Assembly: GCF_033118175.1 (NCBI RefSeq)
Contig: NC_083692.1
Span: 86,271,501-86,335,500, forward strand
DNA length: 64,000 nt
Direction: 5' to 3'
DNA from: Dama dama
Lineage: Eukaryota > Chordata > Mammalia > Artiodactyla > Cervidae
Of the stretch, positions 25,895 to 35,989 are shown piece by piece (the first letter of the stretch is position 1; every line of letters begins with the position of its first letter). The notes beneath the pieces are model-generated. The model had not been told where the DNA came from. It saw only the letters and a list, made by a program, of their open reading frames with translations, and did not search any database. Both the position numbers and the translations under genes were made by a program.

Positions 25895-26263
25895 ATTTCC
25901 AGCCCATCCACGTTTTTCCTACAGGCATTTGTCTGTGTCTGGACACATATGGAGAGCCCATATGCAAGGGGCTAGGGATTGACAAGAGGTTGGAAAGTTC
26001 AACAGAACCACCAAAGAAAGATATCAGAAATCAATGACAACCAAGAAACCACTGATGATCAGTCCCTATTAGCTCATTTTCAGAGGAAAATGTTGACCCA
26101 CTAGCCTTTGTCTCCTTGTCCTCTCTCTCCCAGCCTTCCCCGAAAAGCAGACACAATAATTGTCAAAGACCTAATGTGGAGGAGGGGGCAGCTGGTCTGT
26201 GTCATTTCCCAACCCAGTTCACCCCTGCTGGTGTAAGTTTACCAGGAAAGTAGACTGAAATAA
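25895..26263. other. Intergenic, nothing recognised
   Basis: Short single-copy-looking stretch between two SINEs. Confidence 0.5.
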
Positions 26264-26470
26264 GGGCTTCCTTGGTGGCTCAGATGATAAAGAATCTGCC
26301 TGCAATGCAAGAGACCCAGGTTCAATCCCTGGGTAAGGAAGATTCCCTGGAAAAGGCAATGGCAACCCACTCCAGTATTGTGCCTAGAAAATTCCATTGG
26401 CAGAGTGAGCTTGGCAGGCTGCAGTCCATGCGGTCACAAAGAGTAAGACACAACTGAGAGAGTTTACACT
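26264..26470 (+). mobile_element. Bov-tA SINE
   Basis: GGGCTTCCTTGGTGGCTCAGATG head, TGCCTGCAATGCAAGAGACCC, then Bov-A unit (CAATGGCAACCCACTCCAG ... AAGACACAACTGAGAGAG). Several mismatches suggest a middle-aged copy. Confidence 0.93.
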
Positions 26471-26574
26471 ACACTGCTACGACAGATGGAAATGGACACA
26501 AGTCTTCTTTCTTCTAACCTCATTCCTCCCTGAATAGTGGGACCTCCCAGTCAGCTACCCTGGGATTATAACAA

Positions 26575-26800
26575 CAGAAATAACAGTAGTGAGCTCATAC
26601 TGCGTGCTTCCTGCATGCCAGGTATCACAGTAAATACTGTGTGCAGATTAGCATGTTAAAGTTCTGCAAGCCTCAGAGGGCCAAGCCACTGTCATCATCC
26701 TCATTCTTCAGGTGAAGAAACTGAGATGGCGATATTGTGTAACTTGCTCATGGCCTCATAACTAGAGTGTGGTAGGATGTCAGGATTTGGATGTCAGCTG
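26575..26800 (+). mobile_element. MIR SINE relic
   Basis: TGCGTGCTTCCTGCATGCCAGGTATC, CACTGTCATCATCCTCATTCTTCAGGTGAAG, AAACTGAGATGG, TAACTTGCTCATGG, the MIR order. First of a run of MIR copies through 28,230. Confidence 0.75.
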
Positions 26801-27294
26801 TTTGATCCCCACCCCCTGACCCTGCTACCAGCCTTCAGTTCCCTCTTTCTCCCTGCTCTGGCTCTCATCCAGCCTGTTCTCTGCGGCTAGGATCTTGGCT
26901 AGAGGTCCCCAAGGCTTTCTATGGTCCTGATCACTTTGCCTGAACCTAGGTGCCAATGAGTTAATCTGATCATCCATTCGTTGCTGATGGGGGAATGCTA
27001 GTGGAAACTCTTCCCCACCTGGCCACCCCCACACACCCTGGACATTCCTCACTCCTACCAAGAACACAGGTCCATTTCCAAAGCAAGTGCTGTCTCATCC
27101 TAGAGATCATCTTGGTTTGCCCTGAGTTCTGTACCACTTTATACCTTTTCTGGGACCCTTATCTCTTTCTAATAAGAACTCATGTCTGTCTAGCACTTCA
27201 TGGTCTACAACACTTTCCAATTTGCCTAACCCAGCCCCACTTCCTAGGCTTCTTAACCATTTTCTATAACCCAGGTGACAAGAGAGCATGGCAG
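26801..27294. other. Intergenic, nothing recognised
   Basis: Single-copy-looking sequence. The 114-codon plus-strand frame at 26995-27339 is not recognisable as a protein. Confidence 0.5.
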
Positions 27295-27500
27295 TTTAGC
27301 ATCCAAGGTCCACCACTTGCTAGACAAGTTACTGATTGACTTCTCTCCATTTTCTTATTGTGAAATGGGAGAATATTAGTGCTTGTTTCTGGTTGTTGTG
27401 AGGGTTGAATGAAATAAACACACAGAGACACATAGAAAAACACAGACACCAACACACATGCACACACAGCAAGTAACTCATTAAGTGTTGTTATCATTAT
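27295..27500 (+). mobile_element. MIR SINE relic with CA-rich tail
   Basis: CACTTGCTAGACAAGTTACTGATTGACTTCTC, TTATTGTGAAATGGGAGAATATTAG, GGTTGTTGTGAGGGTTGAATGAAAT follow MIR, then an ACACAGAGACACA-type stretch. Confidence 0.7.
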
Positions 27501-27689
27501 CTCATTGAATCCCCAGACCCTGTGGGAAAAAAAATCAAAGCAGATCAGTTCTTGTCACCAGTTTAACTCAGCTCTCTAAGCTCTCTGCTAGCTCTGTCAA
27601 GCTCTGATTCTACCATGAATCACGGTTATTTATGGACACAACTTAATTCTATGATGTAGCTACCCGGATGGCCCAGCCCTTATCAGAGG

Positions 27690-27855
27690 GCCTTGTATAT
27701 AGCAGGCTGTCCTGCCAGGTTGGGGGTTAGCATGTAACAATAGTTCCTCCCTCATCCAGGCTGTGGGAGGAACTAATGAGAAATTTCTGTAATATACCCT
27801 TTAGTCCAGTGCCTGGCCCTAAGGAAGCGCCTAATAAACCAGAGTCACTATTGTT
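27690..27855 (+). mobile_element. MIR SINE fragment
   Basis: CTTTAGTCCAGTGCCTGGCCCTAAGGAAGCGCCTAATAAACC resembles the MIR 3' end. The upstream part is poorly conserved. Confidence 0.45.
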
Positions 27856-27884
27856 CCATCTTACAGTGAGGCTCCCAAACATGT

Positions 27885-28230
27885 TCCTTAAAAACAGACT
27901 CTGGAACCATACTGTCTGGGTTCAACTTAGTGCTAATTCTATTAGACTTTAAGTTAATTAACCACCTGGGCCTCAGTTTCCTCATCTGTAAGATGGACAT
28001 GCTGTTAGCATGTACCTAAATGAGGTTGTTCCATAGATCAAATGAGTTAATATAATAAACACACTTAGATGTGTACCTGTCACATGTTGGTATATGTAAG
28101 AGCTTTTTGTCACCATTTATAGACGGGGAGACCCAGGCTCAGAGACATCAAGCAGTAGTGGAGCTGGGACCCAAATCTAACTGAGGCTGTCTGAGACCAG
28201 AGCCTCACTCTTACTGTTAGGGTATGCTGC
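27885..28230 (+). mobile_element. MIR SINE relics (two adjacent)
   Basis: The first copy, 27,885-28,105, has CTGTCTGGGTTCAACTTAG, TGGGCCTCAGTTTCCTCATCTGTAAGATGG and GAGTTAATATAATAAAC. The second, 28,105-28,230, has ACGGGGAGACCCAGGCTCAGAGACATC and AGCAGTAGTGGAGCTGGGA. Both are on the plus strand. Confidence 0.75.
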
Positions 28231-29140
28231 CGCCCCAGATGATCTGTGTATATTTCACCAGGAGCCTTCTCCTATGGTGGAGAGGTCAAGAGTGGACGAG
28301 AGTAAGTTGGCCCCAGAGATCTCTGGGGTAAGGGAGACCGCAGGATGGCGTCAAGTCAAGCCACAGAGGTGGCTTTTTCCTCACCTGTGTCTGGCCATAT
28401 GGTTTTAGCGTTCTGTCAAGCCTCAGACCCAGGAGGCCATAAACATGGCACCACCCGTGCAGACCTCTAACCCAGAATCTGCAGCAGAACTCTCATTATT
28501 GCATATTGATGTCACACTCAAAGCTGGGCCCCTGATTTTTAACACAGAGAGGCCCTGGCCTTGAGGCATTTTCCATTTCTGAGGTATGATTCAGCCCAGG
28601 AGACAAGACCAGACAGACTTGTACCAGAGGAAGGAGGCCTGGGTGGCGGATGGAGAGGGAGAAGAAAAACAAACAGGGCTTAGAGCTGAGCAAGTCTCAC
28701 AGCTGCTGGGCTGCAGGGGGAGGGAGCAGAAGTGAACGGAGGGAGCCTGCCTGCACAGAACAGGGCGCCCACTGATCAATTTATCTTCCCTGAAGTCAAA
28801 TGTATTGATTTAAATAGAAATCCAGCCCATGCTTCTAAAGCCCCAGAAAAACACTAATAACATTTCACAACTGTGAAGCACAATATGATTGCCAAAGCAT
28901 TCCACATAAGTAAGCTCAATTTTAGCTGCTTTTTAAAATAATTTGCATCTCTTATTACAGAGCATCAAGTGCTTTTTGAGGAATACTGGGAAGTGTTTTT
29001 AAATGTAAATCTTAAAATGTCAAGTATGTACATATTACACCACTAGTAACAACATCTCCAGTAAATTTCTAACTAGTCTTTTTTTCCGAGCCTGTGTACA
29101 CACAGAGGTCATTTAAACAAAATTGAGAGGTACTACAGAC
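28231..29140. other. Intergenic single-copy stretch
   Basis: No repeat or exon recognised. 28,775-29,060 is an AT-rich block free of repeats with an octamer-type ATTTGCAT near 28,943; it could be conserved non-coding DNA, but this is only a guess from its texture. Confidence 0.45.
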
Positions 29141-29271
29141 TTTGTTTTTTTTAATTTATTCAATCATGCCATGTGGCATGTGGGATCTTAGTTTCCCGAC
29201 CAGAGATCAAACCCATGCCCCTCACACTGGAAACACAGATTCTTAACCACTGGACTGTCAGGGAAATCCCC
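29141..29271 (-). mobile_element. CHR-family SINE (short form)
   Basis: Poly-T, then CATGCCATGTGGCATGTGGGATCTTAG, GAGATCAAACCCATGCCCCTC, and the head reversed CCACTGGACTGTCAGGGAAATCCCC. Confidence 0.9.
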
Positions 29272-29279
29272 AGAAAGTT

Positions 29280-29640
29280 TTAGATCTTTTCTTTTTCATG
29301 TAGCATAACATCACGGGGATTTTTCTAATGGTGCCAAACGTTCAGCTGTAACAATTCATAATGACTGCATTTATCAGTATAGATGTGCCACAGTTGCTGT
29401 AGTCACCCCCTAATTGTTAGACATTCCAAATATTTACAAAAGTTTAACTCTTTAAATAATACTCCTGTGAACATCTTTTTACTTACATTTTTGTCTGTAT
29501 ATCTGATTATGTCCTAATAGTAAATTTCTAGTAATGAAGTTACTAACTCCAAGGGTTTTAATATTTTTGAGTATATATAGCCAAATTACTCTTGAGAAAA
29601 ACGTATTCACTTTACCCTCTGACCAGCACCACGTGACAAT
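29280..29640 (-). mobile_element. Old L1 fragment (L1M/HAL1-like)
   Basis: Antisense L1 pattern: AATACTCCTGTGAACATC, TGATTATGTCCTAATAGTAAATTTCTAGTAATGAAG and AGCCAAATTACTCTTGAGAAA. Strongly diverged. Confidence 0.5.
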
Positions 29641-29945
29641 TACCTCTCACTCTCTGATTGAGCCAGTGAGTTAGGGAACAAGCATCTCATGTTACAAATG
29701 AGGAAGACTGGGATTCATACAACTGAAAGTCAAACTCTAGTGCCCTGGATTTGGTGCCAGAGATCTTCCCACTCTGCCATATAGACAAGATGAGCTCCAA
29801 AAAGATTTCCCTGAGTAATGGAGTTGTAGAAAAAATTATTTTTATATCCTCACTTATTGGTGAAAGTATTTTTTTAAATCTTCAGTTTCTTGACCTTATT
29901 TGTGCCATGGGCCCCTTTGGCAGCCTAGTTAAGTGTGCCAACCCC

Positions 29946-30062
29946 TGGGATTTCTCTGGCGGTTCAGTGCTTAGGACTCTGCCCTTCTAATGCAGGGGGC
30001 ATGGGTTTGATCCCTGGTCAAGGAACCAAGATTTCACATGCCGCAGGGCACGGCCAAAGAGA
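29946..30062 (+). mobile_element. CHR-family SINE (short form)
   Basis: TGGGATTTCTCTGGCGGTTCAGTGC head, CTAATGCAGGGGGCATGGGTTTGATCCCTGG, CATGCCGCAGGGCACGGCC, A-rich end. Confidence 0.9.
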
Positions 30063-30113
30063 AACAAAGCCCCTTCTCAGAGTAATGTATTTATATGCAT
30101 GTAACCCAGTTAT

Positions 30114-30398
30114 CGGAGAAGGCAATGGCAACCCACTCCAGTACTCTTGCCTGGGAAATCCCATGGACGGAGGAGCCTGGTAGGCTGCAGTCCATGGGGT
30201 CGTGAAGAGTCGGGTGGGTACGACTGAGCGACTTCACTTTCACTTTTCACTTTTCACTTTCATGCACTGGAGAAGGAAATGGCAACCCACTCCAGTATTC
30301 TTGCCTGGAGAGTCCCAGGGATGGGAGCCTGGTGGGCTACCATCTATGGGGTTACACAGAGTCAGACATGACTGAAGTGACTTAGCAGCAGCAGCGGC
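30114..30398 (+). mobile_element. Bov-A2 SINE with 11-bp TSD
   Basis: Two Bov-A units around the diagnostic linker of TTCACTTTCACTTTTCAC type ending CATGCACTGGAGAAGG. AACCCAGTTAT flanks it exactly at 30103-30113 and 30399-30409. Ends in CAGCAGCAGCGG. Confidence 0.96.
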
Positions 30399-30409
30399 AA
30401 CCCAGTTAT

Positions 30410-31549
30410 ATTAAATATAAAAGCAAAATGATGATAGAGTAATACATCTGCTCCTTTATGACAAGGAGCATTAATGGCAAGATCTAGAACTACCTGTAAG
30501 GAGGGGTAGTCCCTCAGGCCTCCTGAGTGTTCCTGCACATTCTAGGTGAGTTTGCTCTTGTGATATCAGCAGTTTCAGTAGCCAGACACAGGCAACAGAG
30601 TAGCTTATTCGTTGCTTTCTCAAGAACTACTGGGCCTTGATTCTCAATTCTTCTTATGTAACAATCTACTACATGTGCTCTTCACCTGGCCCTCTGCATT
30701 GCCCCATGGGAATTAGAGCTGAGGGAAACTGCACAAACATGCTGACACTCTCCCTACCTCTTTTAAAATGAATAATGAAGTCTTACATCTGGCATCTAGA
30801 AGTTTAGTGTCTTCAGTCCTTATCCAGGAAACTGTAGCAAGCTGACTTAGCTTGCAGGGAGAGTAAAGTCTGAACGCCTTCACAATTCTGACCCTACCAT
30901 TCATCTCAAAGCAGAGTTGAGTGTAAATGATATTTTGAGATGTATGCAACAGCTATAATGCAGACCAAGAATACCTGTAGTTTTTAACTGGTACAAAAGT
31001 CACTGTGGTTTATTGTATACATTCAGCTAAAAGTTTCTGAAAATGTCAGGGTTTTTCTTTTTTTTTCCCCCTCATTCAAGTTCACAGATTTTAGGAGAAC
31101 TCTTGGCTGCTGCCAACACCTCAAAAGAAGACCAGAAAATCCTGTTGATCAAGCAAAGCAAGTCTAAGTTAATTTGATATTTACTGCAATGAGGGAGAAT
31201 AACACCTTGAAAGAAACTTGGTGTAGTTACTAAGAGGATTTCAAGAAAGGGTGTTTATAGGATTTGGCGGCCTGGGCTCAAGTGGTTTAAGGTGGGTTGT
31301 CAAAGCAAGAAACTGATGGGGATTGGGCACAGTTATAATGTTTAAGATAGCTTGGGATTCGTAGACACAGAGAAACAGAGGTCTTGAAGCAAGTCTCCTT
31401 AAATAAACTTGGTCATATATGTGAACTCTTTGCCTGTGTGAGCAGTCTGAGGTCCTGACGGTCATCTGTCCCGTCCCAGATGAGCAAATGATTTGCCCAG
31501 ATAAATTAATTTCTTGAAGCAAACAATTAATCTACTTATCCTCCTGGAT
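30410..31549. other. Intergenic, nothing recognised
   Basis: About 1.1 kb without an identifiable repeat. Small open frames at 30713-30949 and 31241-31522 have no recognisable product. A T-rich tract lies at 31,057-31,070. Confidence 0.5.
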
Positions 31550-31562
31550 AAGAATTTCCCTG

Positions 31563-31687
31563 GGATTTCCCTGGTGGTCCAGTGGTTAAGCCTCCGTCCT
31601 TCCACAGCAGGAAGCACAGGCTCAACCCCTGGTCAGGTAAACTAAGATTCTGCCTGCAGTGCAGCACAGCAAAAAAAAAAAAAACAC
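31563..31687 (+). mobile_element. CHR-family SINE (short form) with TSD
   Basis: GGATTTCCCTGGTGGTCCAGTGGTTAAG head, CACAGGCTCAACCCCTGGTCAGG, then a long A tract. AAGAATTTCCCTG (31550-31562) and AAGAATTTCCTG (31688-31699) flank it, one base apart in length. Confidence 0.93.
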
Positions 31688-31789
31688 AAGAATTTCCTGA
31701 TTTTTTAATTCAGTGATTTCGTAAATCCTTCATGCTGTCTTAGAACTGGAAGAAATATTCTAGTTGGAATTAGAATTGGAAGAGGATCA

Positions 31790-31985
31790 TCTACTGGAGA
31801 AATCTTGGGCTTTGGAATCAGAAAATCTTGACTTTTAATCCGTGATCAATCAATCACTACCAGCATCATCATTCTTTCCATCATTTCCTTCGTTAAAGAA
31901 ATATGTATTAACCTCCTATGATGGGTTCCGATAAGTTATCTAAGTTCTTGGAACCTCAGTTTCCTCATCAGTAAAATAAAGATTA
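31790..31985 (+). mobile_element. MIR SINE relic
   Basis: TCTTGGGCTTTGGAATCAGAAAATCTTGAC and GGAACCTCAGTTTCCTCATCAGTAAAATAAAG are MIR head and core. Confidence 0.65.
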
Positions 31986-32077
31986 AAGTAAAAAAATAAA
32001 AATAAAAAAGAGTTTCCTGGAGCAGTTGACTCATGTTGATATGGGTGGTCTCAGTTCTCACTGAGAGTAAGAACTCT

Positions 32078-32236
32078 CAGTAACTCTTTGGATTATACAA
32101 TCCATGGAATTCTCCAGGCCAGAATACTGGAGTGGGTAGCCTTTCCCTTCTCCAGGGGATCTTCCCAACCCAGGGGTCAAACCCAGGTCTCCCACATTGC
32201 AGGCAGATTCTTTATTAGCTGAGCCACAAGGGAAGC
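32078..32236 (-). mobile_element. Bov-tA SINE, truncated
   Basis: AATCCATGGAATTCTCCAGGCCAGAATACTGGAGTGGG, GGGGATCTTCCCAACCCAGGGG, GAGCCACAAGGGAAGC: Bov-tA on the minus strand lacking the end of its 3' unit. Confidence 0.88.
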
Positions 32237-32644
32237 GCTACTTGATAGGACCAGCTTCTTAACTCAAATCGGCTTTCTCACGGAAGTGGAGGCCTGTTTT
32301 TGCCTGTTTTTGCTGTCTGTCCTTTCCATAAGTGAGTTCACTGTGGGTGGGGGCTAAGTTTTAAACTCCTAGATGTGGGATTCATTTGTTTTCTATATGT
32401 TTACAAAAAAAAAAAACAACAACAAACCCCACTCAAATACCTTTTTTAATACATGGGGGTATTTACTTAGTGAGGTTGTGCTGTACACTTTTCCATATAT
32501 GTAAGAATTGAATAATTAAGAAGTTGGGTTTTTTTTTTTTCTTTTGGTAACACCCTTCTGTTGACCCTTACAGCTGTTGATTTTTTTTTTTTTTCCTTTT
32601 TACATCAAAATTCAAAAAAAGAGCTATTTGTACTCATTGTTTCT
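32237..32644. other. Intergenic with A and T homopolymer tracts
   Basis: Contains A-rich 32,403-32,425 and T-tracts at 32,528-32,540 and 32,580-32,595. Nothing else recognised. Confidence 0.6.
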
Positions 32645-32700
32645 GATTCAGTTCAGTTCATTTCAGTCGATCGGTTGTGTCCGACACTTTGCAACTCCAT
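32645..32700 (-). mobile_element. BovB/Bov-A 3' tail fragment
   Basis: Only the last 55 bases: TTCAGTTCAGTTCATTTCAGTCGATCGG...GTGTCCGACACTTTGC, the shared 3' end of BovB and Bov-A in reverse. Confidence 0.75.
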
Positions 32701-32704
32701 TAAC

Positions 32705-33560
32705 TTTTTTCTTTAAATGAACTTTCTTATTTGGAAAATTTCAAACATAAAAGAGAGAATTGTAGACTATGAATCATTCAGCAATCATAAGCTCATCATC
32801 AATGATGGTTTGTCCATACCCCAGCCCACACACATTCCCACTGAATTACCTTGAACCAAATCTCAGACATTGTTATCATTTCATCAATAATTATTTTAGT
32901 ATATGGTTTTAAAATATAAGATTTCTTTTACCTAACCATAATACCATAAATCTGAAAAAATTGCCCCATATTATATTCTAAAACAGCATAATACCATACT
33001 ATCTTAAAATCAACAATTAATTCCTTAACATCATTAAATATCCAATCAGGGTTCACATTCCCAACTGCCTCTAAATGATAGCACGTGTTTTTTTCATTTG
33101 AAACAGGATCTGAATAGGACCCATATATTGCATTTTGTTGCTATCTACCTTAAATTTAACTTAGAGATTTCCTATCCCTCCCCCTCCTTTTTTCCTTTTT
33201 CTTTGTTTAATTTATTCATTGAAGAAATTGTCACTTTTTCTGTAGAGTTTCCTACAGTCTGAATTTTGCCAGTTGCATCTCCTTGATATGTTAACATATT
33301 CTTCCTATCCCTGTATTTTCTGTAACTTGCTGGCAGTTAGATCTGATGACTTGATCAGATTCAGGTTTGAATGTTTAGGCAAGAACAGTTGAGAAGTAGC
33401 ATGGTGGTCTCCTGTTACAAAGCATAGATGGATGTCTAGTCATCTCTTTCTCATTTATCTCCATCTCTTTGCAACAATTGATGATCATTGCCTACTTTTA
33501 TCATTTCCTTAGTGTTTGCATGAGAATATTTTTTATAAACAGACACTTCCTCTTGTTAAC
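32705..33560. mobile_element. Ancient L1-like interspersed repeat
   Basis: Runs of matches to a remembered old LINE 3' region: AAATTTCAAACATAAAAGAGAG, CCTTGAACCAAATCTCAGACATTGTTATCATTTCATC, AAACAGGATCTGAATAGGACCC, TGAAGAAATTGTCACTTTTTCTGTAGAGTTTCC, AGTTAGATCTGATGACTTGATCAGATTCAGG. I cannot fix family or strand. Confidence 0.5.
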
Positions 33561-33639
33561 TAGTTAGCTATCCTGGCATACAGTTTACATAGACAAGGCA
33601 GGTCATTCTTGATTCTTTCCTTTTGTTTTCATTTGTTGG

Positions 33640-34325
33640 TTTCAAAATAATGAATTGTTTCCCTAGCATCCTCAGAAAGTGAACATTTTGGGTTTCAGGG
33701 AAAGTTTATTGTATTACTACAAACTCATGGGTTTAAACATATCTCGCATGTTTCTGCTCATTCTTATTAATGGAAATATTTTTAATCTAGCACATTGTGA
33801 AAGATCAAAAATTCTGAAAACATACAGAGCTGGTGAGGCTGTGAAAAATGGTTCAACATCTGTGGACAGCCATTTGACAATATCTAACAAATTATAAAAG
33901 GCACATTTCCTTTGACACAATGATTTTACTTTTAGGAACTTATCCTACAAATGCACGCACAAGTCTGCAAAGTGATGTATGTATCAAGTCTAAATAAACA
34001 AAAGCAGACTTGTTTATTTTAGCAAAAACAAAGGTAAAGAGATACTTATGCACAAAAATTAATAGCATTACTTACAACAGCAAAAAGTGGAAGCAACCCA
34101 AATGCTGGATGAGTGGATATATAAAATTTGGTATACACATACAATGGAATATTATTTAGTCTTAACAAGGAAGCAAATTTCTGACACACACTGCAATATG
34201 GATGTGTTGGTTGCATAGCAATGTACATACTTGATGATATTGAGCTGATCGAAATGATTAAGATGGTAAATTTTGTGTTGAGTATTTTGCCACAATTAAA
34301 TTTTTTAATTTAAAAATATAAAGTA
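33640..34325 (+). mobile_element. Old L1 3' end
   Basis: CAACATCTGTGGACAGCCATTTGACAATATC, AACTTATCCTACAAATGC, AGCAAAAAGTGGAAGCAACCCAAATG, TACAATGGAATATTATTTAGTC and a 3' UTR ending TAAGATGGTAAATTTTGTGTTGAGTATTTTGCCACAATTAAA. All reading frames are broken. Confidence 0.75.
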
Positions 34326-34449
34326 AATTAAAATTAAAAATTATAATTAACATGGGTTTTACCTTTCCCCTTTCTACTGTGCAATGCCAGTTTTAAATGC
34401 AAATATCATAGTATTCACACACGGAATTACACAATACAGAAATCACACA

Positions 34450-35090
34450 ATTTGTGAGTTATGATTTGCCCCGGGGGTGTCTTGAACTGTCCAGAAGAGG
34501 CAGACGCTAGTAAGACAGAGGAAGATTAGAAAGAGGAAAGGAGTCCTTCCTCCCAACCCACCCCCAAGCTCAGAGCCGGAGTCCGCGGCGCCCCAGGGGC
34601 AAGCGGACCCTCTCTCTCCAGGACGGCCCCGCAGGGCGCATCCCTCCCGCAGGCAGGCAGCGAAGAAGGCCGGCGCCGGGCTGCTGAGTCCGGCTCCGAT
34701 CAGCTGCGGACCGCGACGCCGCGCCCTAGCCGGGCGAGGTCTAGCGCCTTCAGGCCACGTGTCTCTGCTTCCCCAGCGCCCGCCGCCCACCGCGGGGCAG
34801 ACAAGCGACTCCCAACGGTACAGAGACCTCAGCGTCGGTCAAGCTCTCGCCCCTGCATCGGGGCGAGTGGGTGACCCCGAGCAGTCAGGCCGGGGAAGGG
34901 ATGGCCACAGTTACAGCCCCGCGCCTTCTCACAGCCGCGCCCAGAACCCAGTCCGGGTTGGAAGGGGCAGCAGTCGCGGGGCAGAGCCGGGAAGGCAGGA
35001 TGGCGCAGGAACCAGGGCTTATAGCCCCTGGCGCATGCTCCATTGTTCCAGGAGACTTCCTTCTGAAACGTACGTTCTAAGATACAGTTA
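34450..35090. promoter_or_regulatory. Orphan CpG island, candidate promoter of an unidentified transcript
   Basis: About 640 bases of CpG-dense, GC-rich sequence between an old L1 and a Bov-A fragment, about 11.5 kb beyond the FEM1B island. It contains a CCACGTGTC E-box near 34,757, an NRF1-like GCGCATGCTC at 35,031-35,040, a TATA-like CTTATAG near 35,018 and several GC boxes. Short open frames on both strands are CpG-island shadows with no known protein. By human synteny (recalled) CLN6 lies on this side, transcribed away from FEM1B, so a distal alternative first exon is one possibility; an enhancer or lncRNA start is another. Confidence 0.6.
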
Positions 35091-35200
35091 GAGGAGGGCA
35101 CTCTCCTGACCAGTATCCTTGCCTAGAGAATTCCATGGACCGAGAGCTGGCGGGCTACAGGGTCACCAAGGGTCAGAAACGACTGAAGTGACAGCAGAGC
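35091..35200 (+). mobile_element. Bov-A fragment
   Basis: CACTCTCCTGACCAGTATCCTTGCCTAGAGAATTCCATGG through GTCAGAAACGACTGAAGTGACAGCAGAGC, a diverged Bov-A monomer directly abutting the CpG island. Confidence 0.8.
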
Positions 35201-35312
35201 ATTAAGTGAAATGCAAGGCACTTCCCCGCATGGGACGCCCCTGTTCGACTGACCGCACTGGCCACACGCCCATGAAGCCGGCCCTGGTAGGTAGGGATCA
35301 CAAGTATTGTCA

Positions 35313-35478
35313 CATCTAGAGCAGTGTTGTCCAAGAGAAAAAAAAAAAAGAAATAAAATGTGAGCCGCACATGGGAGCCACACTGTAATTTTAAATGTTC
35401 CAGTGTCCAATAAAAAAGAAACAGATGAGAGTAATTTTAATAATATATTTTATGTTCCCTAACATATCCAAAATAATA
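35313..35478 (+). mobile_element. Ancient interspersed repeat, left part
   Basis: GAGCAGTGTTGTCCAAGAGAAA, AAAATGTGAGCCGCACATGG, GTAATTTTAAATGTTCCAGTG, TAATAATATATTTTATGTTCCC: an old mammal-wide repeat. It continues after an insert at 35,876-35,989 (AAATATTATCATCTCAACAAGTAATC) and again, beyond the BovB, at about 38,452-38,500 (GTTGCCACATGTGTCTAGTGGCTGAC). One old element has therefore been split twice. Confidence 0.6.
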
Positions 35479-35875
35479 CTGAGTAGGCCTCTGTGGATCT
35501 CCTGGGCACAGGACTTTCTGTGTCCCCCATTTGTTTGATTTTAGGAAACAGCCTTCATTCAGCCTCTATGACCTCCCCTGAGTTCTAATCAGATTCAAGC
35601 AGCTGTTATTTAGGGAAGAGAAGTGACGGGAGACCAAGGAGAAACAGTCAAGAGCACCTTTGGGGCAAGGTCCTAGTTTCCAGTCAAGGAGTACACACAA
35701 ACAATTGATATGAAACTTCTCACTGTCTTCTCCAAGTGGGGACACATGGTTTGAGGGCATTAGCCCACTGTGCCCCCCTTTGCCTGGCAAAGTAATAGAG
35801 TTATCCTTTTCTGCTTCTCCTGAAACTGTCTGCAAGATTTGATTTGGCACCAGTGTACAGAGAAGCTGAGCTTTT
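35479..35875. mobile_element. ~395-bp insert in an ancient repeat, possible solo LTR
   Basis: This block interrupts the old repeat between CATATCCAAAATA and AAAATATTATCATC, leaving an AAAATA-type flank on both sides (about 6 bp). It begins near TGAGTAGGCCTCTG and ends near TTTTGGCATCA. The TG...CA-like ends, length and short duplication suggest a solo LTR, but I recognise neither a TATA box nor a family. Confidence 0.35.
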
Positions 35876-35989
35876 GGCATCAAAAATATTATCATCTCAA
35901 CAAGTAATCATTATTAAAATTACTGGGGTTTTTTTTTCTCATATTAAGTCTTCAAAATTCAGTATATATTTTACACTTAGGGCACTCTC

